This document shows positions 6,297 to 12,703 of a DNA stretch of 23,312 bases, piece by piece; position 1 is the first letter of the stretch; each line of letters opens with the position of its first letter. Below the pieces are notes generated by a model, which did no database searches, had not been told where the DNA came from, and saw only the letters and a program-made list of their open reading frames with translations. A program made the position numbers and the translations under genes. The DNA is from Nanoarchaeota archaeon SCGC AAA011-G17 (lineage in GTDB: Archaea; Nanobdellota; Nanobdellia; SCGC-AAA011-G17). Location of the stretch: positions 1-23,312 of the forward strand of contig AQRL01000018.1 of the NCBI GenBank assembly GCA_000402515.1, read 5' to 3'.

Positions 6297-6796
6297 TTTT
6301 TAACCAGCTGTAAGGTCTCCCTTATTTTTTCCCGTATTTTTTTGATTTCTTCAAGCTTTAAATTATTTTTGAACACAACCATTTTAGGATTGAACACCAT
6401 AGCATCACTAATCATTTCTCTGGCTGATTCCTTTGTCGCAGGATTATTCTGTGAAGGAGTAACATAGTACTGCTTGTCAATCCTTTCTCCCTTGGCTTTT
6501 GAAAAAGCAGAATACAGCTCTTTTTGACTGAAAAATTCTTTTAAAATTACTGCCGCTGCAGAATGATTCTCGCATTTTATTCCGCATTTAAAAAAGAGGG
6601 ATAAAACATTATTATACATTGAGTAATAGCTTTGAGTTATTGCACTCTCAAAATATCCATTATTAAAGGCAAGATTTGCAACTTCCCTGCATTCAACGCC
6701 TTTTTTTTCATAAGATAAAGACATCTGCTCAGAGCTTTCTACGATTTCCAGCTTGCCTTCTTTGTTCAATTTAATTAAAAAATCCGAGCTTTTCAT
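6293..6796 (-). CDS. HEPN-domain protein (HepT-like), module 1
   Basis: This 167-residue helical protein carries the HEPN helix Ala-Ile-Thr-Gln-Ser-Tyr-Tyr-Ser-Met-Tyr-Asn (52-62) and pairs with the nucleotidyltransferase gene just upstream, overlapping it by 26 bases. In HEPN ribonuclease toxins the key motif is R-x4-6-H. Here the matching place reads Arg105-Ile-Asp-Lys-Gln-Tyr110-Tyr, with Tyr instead of His. This resembles the UPF0332 branch, and RNase activity cannot be assumed. In the Shewanella MntA-HepT system the partner enzyme adds AMP to a Tyr near this motif, so a Tyr here is suggestive. Leu/Lys-rich helices fill the C-terminus. Confidence 0.75.
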   Translation of the reverse strand: MKSSDFLIKLNKEGKLEIVESSEQMSLSYEKKGVECREVANLAFNNGYFESAITQSYYSMYNNVLSLFFKCGIKCENHSAAAVILKEFFSQKELYSAFSKAKGERIDKQYYVTPSQNNPATKESAREMISDAMVFNPKMVVFKNNLKLEEIKKIREKIRETLQLVKK

Positions 6797-7325
6797 AGAA
6801 TATTTCCCCTCCCCTGATTATTACATGATTTTTTATAATCTCCTGGATTAAAAGATCTTCTTTGCTGAATTCACCAATTTTTACACTAATCCTTTCGCTG
6901 ATACGGCTAATCATTTCTTTAGCTTTTTTATCAGCAGACTCCAGATATAAATCTATATCACTCTCTTCTTTTGGAATAAATTTTGCATAGCTTCCAAATA
7001 AAATTATCATCTGACCTGAGTATTTTTGCGCAGTTTCCTTAAATAACGGCTCCAGGAAGGGATATTTACAAAGGAGTTTTGCAAGCTTATAATTCTCGGC
7101 ATTTAAAATAAATGCTTTTGCAATAAGATTTTTCTTGATAAAATAAATATGATTCTTGCCCTCCACCTTATAATCGAGAATATTACGCCTGCTTAATTCA
7201 TTAAGTATAGACTGTATTCTTGTAAGGGAAGTTTCCAGCGATTTAGCCAGCTCTCTTCCATGCATCTCTTTTTTTAATAAAGAGAGCAAAACCTCAAATT
7301 CATAATTGATTTTTATTTGTGTCAT
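6771..7325 (-). CDS. HTH-nucleotidyltransferase (MNT) antitoxin-like protein, module 1
   Basis: Residues 1-65 form a winged helix (Arg-Glu-Leu-Ala-Lys-Ser-Leu, then Thr-Arg-Ile-Gln-Ser-Ile-Leu-Asn-Glu-Leu and a Tyr-Phe-Ile wing), and residues ~104-175 are a minimal nucleotidyltransferase with Phe-Gly111-Ser112-Tyr and Ser-Asp123-Ile-Asp125-Leu, the two metal-binding aspartates. The third carboxylate strand (Ile-Ser-Val-Lys-Ile-Gly-Glu-Phe) has Glu where Asp is usual. In known MNT/HEPN pairs the enzyme modifies and neutralises its HEPN partner. The DNA-binding domain suggests self-regulation. TTTATATACTA ~27 bases upstream of ATG gives a leaderless start. Confidence 0.8.
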   Translation of the reverse strand: MTQIKINYEFEVLLSLLKKEMHGRELAKSLETSLTRIQSILNELSRRNILDYKVEGKNHIYFIKKNLIAKAFILNAENYKLAKLLCKYPFLEPLFKETAQKYSGQMIILFGSYAKFIPKEESDIDLYLESADKKAKEMISRISERISVKIGEFSKEDLLIQEIIKNHVIIRGGEIFYEKLGFFN

Positions 7326-7499
7326 ATGAACTTTAAATAAATCAGTAGTATATAAATGTTTTTATTTCATAATTATTGAACTTGGGCTTAATTTATATTT
7401 TTATTTAGGTGATGGTTAATTTAGGGGTTTTTAAAGATTATTATAGAAAGATTTATATATACGCACATATCTTATATATTTACACATATGGAGGTAAAA

Positions 7500-7724
7500 A
7501 TGGTAACTATGACTTTAGCAGTTCCAAATGAACTAAAAAATAAAATGGAGGGATTTCCTGAGATAAACTGGTCTGAAGTAGCAAGGCAGGCATTTATGCA
7601 AAAGTTAAATGATATGGAATTTTTGATGAAGTTTAAATCTAAAAGCAAATTAACTGAACAGGATGCATTAAGGCTGGGAAGAGAAGTAAGTAGCGAGATC
7701 AGCAAAAAACTTAAGGCTAAGTAA
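7500..7724 (+). CDS. VapB-like antitoxin without a toxin gene beside it
   Basis: The sequence Met-Thr-Leu-Ala-Val-Pro-Asn-Glu-Leu, then Phe-Pro-Glu-Ile-Asn-Trp-Ser-Glu-Val-Ala-Arg-Gln-Ala, is the archaeal ribbon-helix-helix VapB type; Leu-Thr-Glu-Gln-Asp-Ala-Leu-Arg-Leu-Gly follows in the toxin-binding tail. I choose ATG 7500 (74 residues) because GGAGGT at 7490-7495 sits just before it; ATG 7488 overlaps that site. The TATA box TTTATATATA is at about 7451-7460. These proteins normally precede a PIN VapC gene, but downstream there is only a relic on the other strand. The only PIN gene in the window is 6 kb away at 1385. A CACATAT direct repeat (7464 and 7483) could be its operator. Confidence 0.75.
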   Translation: MVTMTLAVPNELKNKMEGFPEINWSEVARQAFMQKLNDMEFLMKFKSKSKLTEQDALRLGREVSSEISKKLKAK

Positions 7725-7731
7725 AATGGAT

Positions 7732-7785
7732 TTATCTAGGGCACTCTAACATCAGGTTAATTGATGATGGGGATAATTTTATCAT
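7732..7785 (-). pseudogene. N-terminal relic of a second PD-(D/E)XK nuclease
   Basis: The 17 codons read Met-Ile-Lys-Leu-Ser-Pro-Ser-Ser-Ile-Asn-Leu-Met-Leu-Glu-Cys-Pro-Arg then stop. They match the first 17 residues of the nuclease at 4852-5529 (Met-Tyr-Lys-Leu-Ser-Pro-Thr-Ser-Leu-Asn-Leu-Met-Gln-Glu-Cys-Pro-Arg) at 13 positions. The reading ends exactly where the family's Cys-Pro-Arg motif would continue. Its ATG overlaps the stop of the zinc-ribbon gene in an ATGA junction, so it was once translated in that operon. The DNA repeat ATCTAGGGCACTCT is shared with 5480-5493. Confidence 0.6.
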
Positions 7786-7949
7786 TTCTTTTCTCTTAAC
7801 GGTATTCCAAATGTAGTCCCACAATTTGTACAACTAATAGTTTCAAATAAAGGTTGTCTACCCCGCTTTTTAGTGCTATATTGAATACCTTCAATCCTAC
7901 ATTTTTGTATAGATTTACACCTTTTACAATATTCTTGTATAAACACCAT
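7782..7949 (-). CDS. 55-residue zinc-ribbon protein
   Basis: This frame encodes 55 residues with Cys8-x2-Cys11 and Cys40-x2-Cys43, the four ligands of a zinc ribbon, plus an extra Cys17. Between them is a basic linker (Lys-Lys-Arg-Gly-Arg-Gln) and a short beta strand, Phe-Glu-Thr-Ile-Ser-Cys. The layout resembles TFIIS-like or ribosomal-type ribbons, but I cannot name a family. Its stop shares bases with the start of the nuclease relic (ATGA). An ORF of 35 codons lies 45 bases upstream on the same strand. The paired Cys motifs make it likely to be real. Confidence 0.55.
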   Translation of the reverse strand: MVFIQEYCKRCKSIQKCRIEGIQYSTKKRGRQPLFETISCTNCGTTFGIPLREKK

Positions 7950-7994
7950 TTTTATCTCTAAATAGATTGTTCCAAAGATATTTAAGTGTTTTTC

Positions 7995-8102
7995 TTAAGA
8001 ATCCTGTAATAATAGGATCATCTCATCAATCTTTGAAATCCTTTGTTTTAGTTTGGCTCTTTCATCCTGCAATACTCTTATATTCAGTTTTTCAGGTATC
8101 AT
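7995..8102 (-). CDS. 35-residue helical small protein
   Basis: This short frame (Met-Ile-Pro-Glu-Lys-Leu-Asn-Ile-Arg-Val-Leu-Gln-Asp-Glu-Arg-Ala...) would form one long charged helix, with Leu/Ile spaced as in a coiled coil. The support comes from upstream: bases 8103-8128 nearly repeat 5530-5553, the promoter region of the PD-(D/E)XK gene (shared core ATAGTATATT, then AGGTTTTTAAG), at the same distance from the ATG. It would be the first gene of an operon with the zinc ribbon and the nuclease relic. Function unknown. Confidence 0.35.
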   Translation of the reverse strand: MIPEKLNIRVLQDERAKLKQRISKIDEMILLLQDS

Positions 8103-8150
8103 AGAGATAGTATATTTTAAAGGTTTTTAAGCTTTCTAATCAAGGAATAA

Positions 8151-8735
8151 TTAATCTGTCCTTTCGTAGAATTCTATGATGTTATCTAATGTTTCTCTAT
8201 AAAGTATTTGGAATCTTTCTTTATTCTCAGGATCAGTCCGGAAAATTTCAATGCTGTCAAAGCGATAAACAATTCTTTGGCCATTATCACTTAATCCTTC
8301 AGGAATAACTCCATGTTCGCATATTCCATCCAGGCCTTCATCAGAAACCTTAATTAATTTATTGTCTCCATGACTATCTTTAGGCCTCATAGATATAGAA
8401 ATCAAATCAAGATTTGTTGTTTTTGCCTCATCCCTATTTTGAACCCAGATTGTATATATCAAATCATCAATCTGCATTTCAGCTTTAACACCCTGACCAT
8501 ACCTGCCAATTTTATAATCTGAATCAAAAGAAAGAAGCCCTTTTTGCTTATCTCTTGTTATTACATATTCTGCAGCCTTTCTTGCTTTTGCAGCAATTTG
8601 TTCATTAAATTCAGCGCCTTCATAAGATTTCGAGGTTAATGGGAATAGCAATGGATTCTGTGCATATGCAGATACATATACTGTTAAAGCAGCAGCACCA
8701 ACACTTAATGCATTTAAAAAATTTCTTGGTTTCAT
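8151..8735 (-). CDS. Exported protein of unknown function
   Basis: The frame is open from 8768, but ATG 8735 gives a typical secretion signal: Met-Lys-Pro-Arg, a hydrophobic stretch (Leu-Ser-Val-Gly-Ala-Ala-Ala-Leu-Thr-Val-Tyr-Val) and a likely cleavage site after Ala-Tyr-Ala. The mature part (~169 residues) has no motif I know. It has alternating beta-type segments (Ile-Tyr-Thr-Ile-Trp-Val, Leu-Ile-Ser-Ile-Ser-Met, Ile-Val-Tyr-Arg-Phe) and an acidic C-terminal helix with Glu-Phe-Tyr-Glu-Arg. One Cys is present in Gly-Ile-Cys-Glu-His. It stands alone, with gene-free AT-rich DNA (8769-8908) upstream. Confidence 0.6.
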   Translation of the reverse strand: MKPRNFLNALSVGAAALTVYVSAYAQNPLLFPLTSKSYEGAEFNEQIAAKARKAAEYVITRDKQKGLLSFDSDYKIGRYGQGVKAEMQIDDLIYTIWVQNRDEAKTTNLDLISISMRPKDSHGDNKLIKVSDEGLDGICEHGVIPEGLSDNGQRIVYRFDSIEIFRTDPENKERFQILYRETLDNIIEFYERTD

Positions 8736-8908
8736 AAGTGCACGTGAATATAGCCTATATTTAAGCATTTTGATATTGTTACTATTTTAAAATAAATAAT
8801 ATAATTTTCTTTTTTTTATAGGTGGCTACATTTTCTTAATTTTCTTTTTTTGTGGACACCCAGAATTTTACAGCCTTCCCAATCAACCATCAACAAAGTT
8901 AATCATTT

Positions 8909-9271
8909 TTACAACTCATTATATTTTTTACTACTCCCCTTTGCTTTTTCCATGGGGTATCTCTTTTCATTCTTTTCAATCTTCTTATTTAATGCTGTAC
9001 TCAAATCAATATCATATTTCTGAGCCAATCTTAAAACAAAATACAAAACATCAGCCATTTCCTCGCTTATTTCATCTTTCTTTTTATTATCTTTAAAAAA
9101 ATCTTCAATTTCTTTTTCTGACTTGAATCTAAAATGCTCTAATAATTCAGAAGACTCAGTTATTATTCCTATTGCAAGTTCTTTAGCACCATGAAATTGA
9201 TCCCAATCTCTTGCTTCACAAAACTCTTTTATTCTATTTTTCAATTCTTGAATGTTTGTTTTATGATCCAT
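8909..9271 (-). CDS. MazG-like nucleotide pyrophosphohydrolase (dCTPase/RS21-C6 type)
   Basis: This 120-residue all-helical protein has the metal-binding motifs of the family: Glu39-Ser-Ser-Glu42 in Thr-Glu-Ser-Ser-Glu-Leu-Leu-Glu-His-Phe, and Glu71-Met-Ala-Asp74 in Glu-Glu-Met-Ala-Asp-Val-Leu-Tyr-Phe. The ending Lys-Arg-Tyr-Pro-x4-Lys-Gly-Ser-Ser-Lys-Lys-Tyr is typical of the RS21-C6/DCTPP1 branch. Such enzymes cleave (d)NTPs, often modified or non-canonical ones, to monophosphate and pyrophosphate, cleaning the nucleotide pool. It is a single-gene unit downstream of htpX on the same strand, with an 88-base gap. Confidence 0.85.
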   Translation of the reverse strand: MDHKTNIQELKNRIKEFCEARDWDQFHGAKELAIGIITESSELLEHFRFKSEKEIEDFFKDNKKKDEISEEMADVLYFVLRLAQKYDIDLSTALNKKIEKNEKRYPMEKAKGSSKKYNEL

Positions 9272-9359
9272 TCCAAAAATTCATCAAATCTGTGTCTTTT
9301 TTAATATTTTGGTACTTCATTGATAATTAATCTATTTTTTACTATTTAATCTTTGTAAA

Positions 9360-10235
9360 CTACATTGCTTCAAGTGCTTTTATTCTTAACTTTAGTGGGG
9401 GGTGGGTTGACATTAAGTTATCAAGATTCTTTTTCATAGGGTCTGAGATAAATAAGCTTGAGACTACCTTGCTTGTTTTCATCGGCTTATCTAAATCTAT
9501 TTTCTTCAAGGCATTAATTAAACCAGCCGGATATCTAGTAAACTTTACAGCTGATGCATCTGCTACATATTCCCTTTTTCTTGAGATAGCTAACTGAACT
9601 AACTGAACAACTATGGGAGCAAGTATAGCAAGGGCAATTCCAATAATAAATAATATTGCTCCTCCCTTGTTTTCCCTATCACCTTTAAACAACATACTTC
9701 TCAGAAAGATTTCAGATATTATTGCTATCATTCCAACAAGAACTGCTGTCAGGGTCATAAAGCGGATATCAAAATTAGAGATATGGCTTAGTTCGTGAGC
9801 AAGTACTCCTTCCAATTCCTGCTTGTTTAATTTCTCCAAAGAGCCTGTTGTAACACAAATTACAGAATGCTGTGGATCTCGTCCAGTTGCAAAGGCATTT
9901 ATCTGGGGATTTTCCATTACATATAAGTTAGGCATTGGCATCCCGCTTGCTAAAGTCAAGCCTTCAACACTATTATAGTACTGCCTGTATTTTTCCCTTG
10001 TTGCGGGCTTTGCATTCACGCTTGCTAAAGCTATTTTATCTGAGTTGTAATAGCTGATAAGAATATAAGATAAGGAAATTATTATAGAGAGGATCATGAT
10101 TACAAAGAAGTAGCCCGGATTTATTTTTGCAATCACATAGCCAATAGCAAGAAGGACAAGAAAGATAAGACTGATTAGAATAATTGAGTTTCTCTTGTTT
10201 CTTGATATCTGGTCGTAAAAGGATATTTTTTCCAT
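9360..10235 (-). CDS. htpX: M48-family membrane zinc metalloprotease HtpX
   Basis: The zinc site is His147-Glu148-Leu-Ser-His151, with Glu222 (Arg-Glu-Tyr-Val-Ala-Asp-Ala) as third ligand. Two hydrophobic segments near residues 18-35 and 42-61 and two more at ~160-180 and 193-213 give the usual four-helix membrane layout with the active site in the cytosol. Asn113-Ala-Phe-Ala-Thr-Gly is the family's substrate-strand motif. The length, 291 residues, is standard. HtpX degrades misfolded membrane proteins. It is often encoded just after lemA; here lemA lies 1.3 kb upstream on the same strand, with an oppositely oriented MNT/HEPN pair in between. Confidence 0.92.
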   Translation of the reverse strand: MEKISFYDQISRNKRNSIILISLIFLVLLAIGYVIAKINPGYFFVIMILSIIISLSYILISYYNSDKIALASVNAKPATREKYRQYYNSVEGLTLASGMPMPNLYVMENPQINAFATGRDPQHSVICVTTGSLEKLNKQELEGVLAHELSHISNFDIRFMTLTAVLVGMIAIISEIFLRSMLFKGDRENKGGAILFIIGIALAILAPIVVQLVQLAISRKREYVADASAVKFTRYPAGLINALKKIDLDKPMKTSKVVSSLFISDPMKKNLDNLMSTHPPLKLRIKALEAM

Positions 10236-10295
10236 AATATTAATAATTAGCTAAAGGTTTTAAAGTTTGTGCTTAAAATTTATTAAATATTATAT

Positions 10296-10353
10296 GTACC
10301 TTTTATTAAAATAGAAACCCTTATATAGTACAAAAAATGTACAATATTGTACA
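10296..10353. promoter_or_regulatory. GTAC half-site array and perfect palindrome before MNT module 2
   Basis: TGTACAATATTGTACA (10338-10353) is a perfect 16-base palindrome. GTAC half-sites start at 10296, 10328, 10339 and 10349, so the last three are 11 and 10 bases apart, about one DNA turn. They overlap the region between the TATA box CTTATATAG (about 10320-10328) and the likely leaderless start at 10358. The downstream gene encodes a DNA-binding HTH-MNT protein, so this is probably its own operator. Divergent htpX transcription could be affected too. Confidence 0.55.
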
Positions 10354-10960
10354 AAAAATGAATAACATATTCAACAAGGGAAAGGGGAAGATAATAGAAT
10401 GCTTCTATAGAAACAGGTCTAAAGAAATATATTTCAGCGAGATATTAAGAGAAACTAAACTCACGCAAAACACAACTCTCAGGCATTTAAAAAACCTTAT
10501 AGGCAACAATATCCTTATTTCAACTAAAAAGACAGGCAATACCTTTTACAAAATAAACCCAAAAAACCCGCAGGTCTATTCTCTATTCTCATATTTTGAC
10601 TACAAACGATTTAATGAGCTTCCTTCAGAAAGAAAAAGGGCAATTAATGATTTTATGGAAAAGATTAAAGTCAAGCCGCTTATTGCAATAGTCTTCGGGT
10701 CAACTGCAAAAAGCACATTTGGAAAAGACAGCGACATTGATATTCTGCTGACCTACAACAGGAAAGAATCAAAAGACACAAAATTAAAAGAAGATATAGA
10801 GGCAATAACAGGAATTAAAATACAAATGTTTATAATTGATTTTGATTATTTTAAAGAGCAGCTGCTTAAAGAGGAAGATAAGGTTATAACCCATGCTATA
10901 AAAACAGGGTTTGTTATAACTGGGTTTGATAAGTTTTACAAAGAGGCGCTAGATGGCTAA
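10337..10960 (+). CDS. HTH-nucleotidyltransferase (MNT) antitoxin-like protein, module 2
   Basis: An N-terminal winged helix (Ile-Tyr-Phe-Ser-Glu-Ile-Leu-Arg-Glu-Thr, then Thr-Leu-Arg-His-Leu-Lys-Asn-Leu and a Thr-Phe-Tyr-Lys wing) precedes a nucleotidyltransferase domain with Phe-Gly121-Ser122-Thr and Asp131-Ser-Asp133-Ile-Asp135. The third acidic strand is intact (Met-Phe-Ile-Ile-Asp-Phe-Asp), so catalysis is plausible. The TATA box near 10324 suggests that the real start is the second ATG, 10358 (Met8, 200 residues), placing the palindrome in or before the start of the mRNA. It overlaps its HEPN partner by eight bases (ATGGCTAA). The expected role is nucleotidylation of that partner. Confidence 0.8.
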   Translation: MYNIVQKMNNIFNKGKGKIIECFYRNRSKEIYFSEILRETKLTQNTTLRHLKNLIGNNILISTKKTGNTFYKINPKNPQVYSLFSYFDYKRFNELPSERKRAINDFMEKIKVKPLIAIVFGSTAKSTFGKDSDIDILLTYNRKESKDTKLKEDIEAITGIKIQMFIIDFDYFKEQLLKEEDKVITHAIKTGFVITGFDKFYKEALDG

Positions 10961-11489
10961 AGAAATATGGGAAATTTGGCTTGAAAATAAAGAAAGAAGA
11001 GACAAAGATTTTCAGAAATACATCCTTTCTAAAAAGATAAAGAAAGAGATTGAAACATCTATACTTGTTCAGGGGCATCTTGAAAAAGCAGACCATAATC
11101 TTAAGTTTGCCGGGTCTACTCTTGAATTAAAAAATTACAATGATTGGGCAATAGTCAGCGCATATTACTCTATTTATCATGCATCTTTGGCTCTTTGTGC
11201 TTTGAAGGGATATTCAACAAAAGACCATCTTGCGACTCTTCTTATTCTCATCAGGGAATTCTACAAAAAAGGATTAGACAAAGAAGAGATTAAAATAGTA
11301 TGCAATACAACTATTGAAAAAGAAGAGGTGCTCTATTACATTGAAGCAAAAAGCAAAAGGAATAAAGCAAGCTATTCCACACAGAAGGCATTTGATGCTA
11401 ACGAAGCTGAAACACTCAGAACAAAAGCAATAAATTTTGTAAACAAAGCAAAAGATATAATAGATTCTTCTAAAAATGAAACTAATTAA
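10953..11489 (+). CDS. HEPN-domain protein (HepT-like), module 2
   Basis: This 178-residue helical protein has the HEPN pattern Trp-Ala-Ile-Val-Ser-Ala-Tyr-Tyr-Ser-Ile-Tyr-His (65-76), then Lys-Asp-His-Leu-Ala-Thr, and a later Arg136-Asn-Lys-Ala-Ser-Tyr141 in the place of the R-x4-6-H motif. As in the other two modules, Tyr replaces His. The C-terminal helix is typical of UPF0332/PF05168 proteins. It is translated from an ATG inside the end of the MNT gene. The pair interrupts the lemA-htpX neighbourhood in reverse orientation. HEPN assignment is firm by context; toxicity is inferred. Confidence 0.75.
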   Translation: MAKEIWEIWLENKERRDKDFQKYILSKKIKKEIETSILVQGHLEKADHNLKFAGSTLELKNYNDWAIVSAYYSIYHASLALCALKGYSTKDHLATLLILIREFYKKGLDKEEIKIVCNTTIEKEEVLYYIEAKSKRNKASYSTQKAFDANEAETLRTKAINFVNKAKDIIDSSKNETN

Positions 11490-11506
11490 GTATTCATAAA
11501 CATTCC

Positions 11507-12061
11507 TTAGAATTCAACTTTCGGCAGTGCTCTTGCTTCTGCTTCTATTTTCAGGAATTCCTTCTGCTTCTTTCCATAAAAGTTAGCAAAGAAGTTTCCA
11601 GGGAAGCTCTGAACTGAGTTATTATAATCCAGGGTACTGTCATTATAGAACTGCCTTGAATAAGCTACCTTGTCTTCAATAGCTGCAAGCTCCTGCTGCA
11701 ACTGCAAGAAGTTCTCATTTGCCTTAAGATTAGGATATTGCTCTGCTAAAGCGAATATGCTCTTTAAAGCTGTCTGCAATTGATTGCCTGCTTTTACTTT
11801 AGAGGTTATGTCTTTTGCTGATAAGAGTGCTTTTCTTGCCTCTGTTACTTTTGTTATCATTGCTGATTCGTGCTTTACATAGCCCTTTACTGTGCTGATT
11901 AAATTAGGAACTAAATCTGCCCTTCTCTTTAACTGTACATCAATCTGTGCTAATGAATTGTCAATACGATTTCCAAGAATAACAAACTTGTTGAAATAGT
12001 AGATAAATTCGATTACAATGATTGCTATTACAACAATTAGTATCCAGATTAATGGTGACAT
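11507..12061 (-). CDS. lemA: LemA-family membrane protein
   Basis: A single N-terminal membrane helix (residues ~4-23, Leu-Ile-Trp-Ile-Leu-Ile-Val-Val-Ile) is followed by the LemA helical domain: Asn-Arg-Ile-Asp-Asn-Ser-Leu-Ala-Gln-Ile-Asp-Val-Gln-Leu-Lys-Arg-Arg, then Leu-Val-Pro-Asn-Leu-Ile, Glu-Asp-Lys-Val-Ala-Tyr-Ser-Arg-Gln-Phe-Tyr-Asn, and Val-Gln-Ser-Phe-Pro-Gly-Asn. At 184 residues it is full length. The biochemical role is unsettled; in bacteria it is repeatedly found with HtpX and thought to help membrane proteolysis. TTTATAAA about 24-30 bases upstream of the ATG gives a leaderless promoter. Confidence 0.92.
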   Translation of the reverse strand: MSPLIWILIVVIAIIVIEFIYYFNKFVILGNRIDNSLAQIDVQLKRRADLVPNLISTVKGYVKHESAMITKVTEARKALLSAKDITSKVKAGNQLQTALKSIFALAEQYPNLKANENFLQLQQELAAIEDKVAYSRQFYNDSTLDYNNSVQSFPGNFFANFYGKKQKEFLKIEAEARALPKVEF

Positions 12062-12154
12062 GATAAATTAAAATTGAGTGGGATTTATAAAGGTTATGCC
12101 TGCAAAAAAATAAAAAGATAGATTTATAAATTAGTTCCTATTATGGATACTATT

Positions 12155-12703
12155 ATGGAAAGCAAGGAAGAAGATATAATTGAGCTATTTTATGAAGAGC
12201 CAACAAAGGAATGGCATTTTGAAGAGATAGTTAAAAATGCAAAAATTACAAGGAGTAAGGCAGACAGATGGCTGAAGAAATTTATTAAAGAGGGGTTGAT
12301 AAGAAGAATAAAAGAAAGAGATAAAATGCCTTATTACACAAGCAATTATGAACATCCTGCCTACAAAAATAAGAAAAGATTATTTGCATTAAACCGGCTT
12401 TATGAGAGCGGTCTTTTGAATCATTTATCCTATTTAAAAAAGGCACAAACAGTTATAATTTTTGGAAGCTTGGTGCGCTCTGACTGGTATAAAGACAGTG
12501 ATATAGATATTTTTATTTACGGGGACCCTGAAGGCTTGAAAACAGCAGAATATGAAACAAAACTACACAGGGAAATACAGCTTTTCATCTGCCATAATAA
12601 AAAAGAGCTAAATAAATTCGGGGAAGGCTTAATCAAAAATATTATTAAAGGCAACATTATTAAGGGAGATATAGATTTTGTAAGGGTTGGTATAAATGCC
12701 TAA
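12155..12703 (+). CDS. HTH-nucleotidyltransferase (MNT) antitoxin-like protein, module 3
   Basis: A winged helix (Glu-Trp-His-Phe-Glu-Glu-Ile-Val, then Arg-Ser-Lys-Ala-Asp-Arg-Trp-Leu-Lys-Lys) is joined to a nucleotidyltransferase domain with Phe-Gly-Ser-Leu-Val-Arg and Asp-Ser-Asp-Ile-Asp-Ile. The usual third Asp is not visible: the strand reads Gln-Leu-Phe-Ile-Cys-His-Asn, so activity may be reduced. The frame opens at ATG 12143, but TTTATAAA at ~12123-12130 is too close to that codon; ATG 12155 (fifth codon, 182 residues) is ~27 bases away and fits a leaderless start. It overlaps the next gene by eight bases (ATGCCTAA), the same joint as in module 2. Confidence 0.78.
   Translation: MESKEEDIIELFYEEPTKEWHFEEIVKNAKITRSKADRWLKKFIKEGLIRRIKERDKMPYYTSNYEHPAYKNKKRLFALNRLYESGLLNHLSYLKKAQTVIIFGSLVRSDWYKDSDIDIFIYGDPEGLKTAEYETKLHREIQLFICHNKKELNKFGEGLIKNIIKGNIIKGDIDFVRVGINA

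Noticed and set aside
7728-7751. Short plus-strand ORF after the VapB-like gene, a possible VapC start
   Set aside because: Only seven codons, and the same bases are explained as the antisense of the PD-(D/E)XK relic.
6209-8837. GTGRCTACATTTTCTT occurs at 6209 and 8822
   Set aside because: Only 16 bases with one mismatch in AT-rich intergenic DNA, with no flanking similarity; too weak to call a repeat family.
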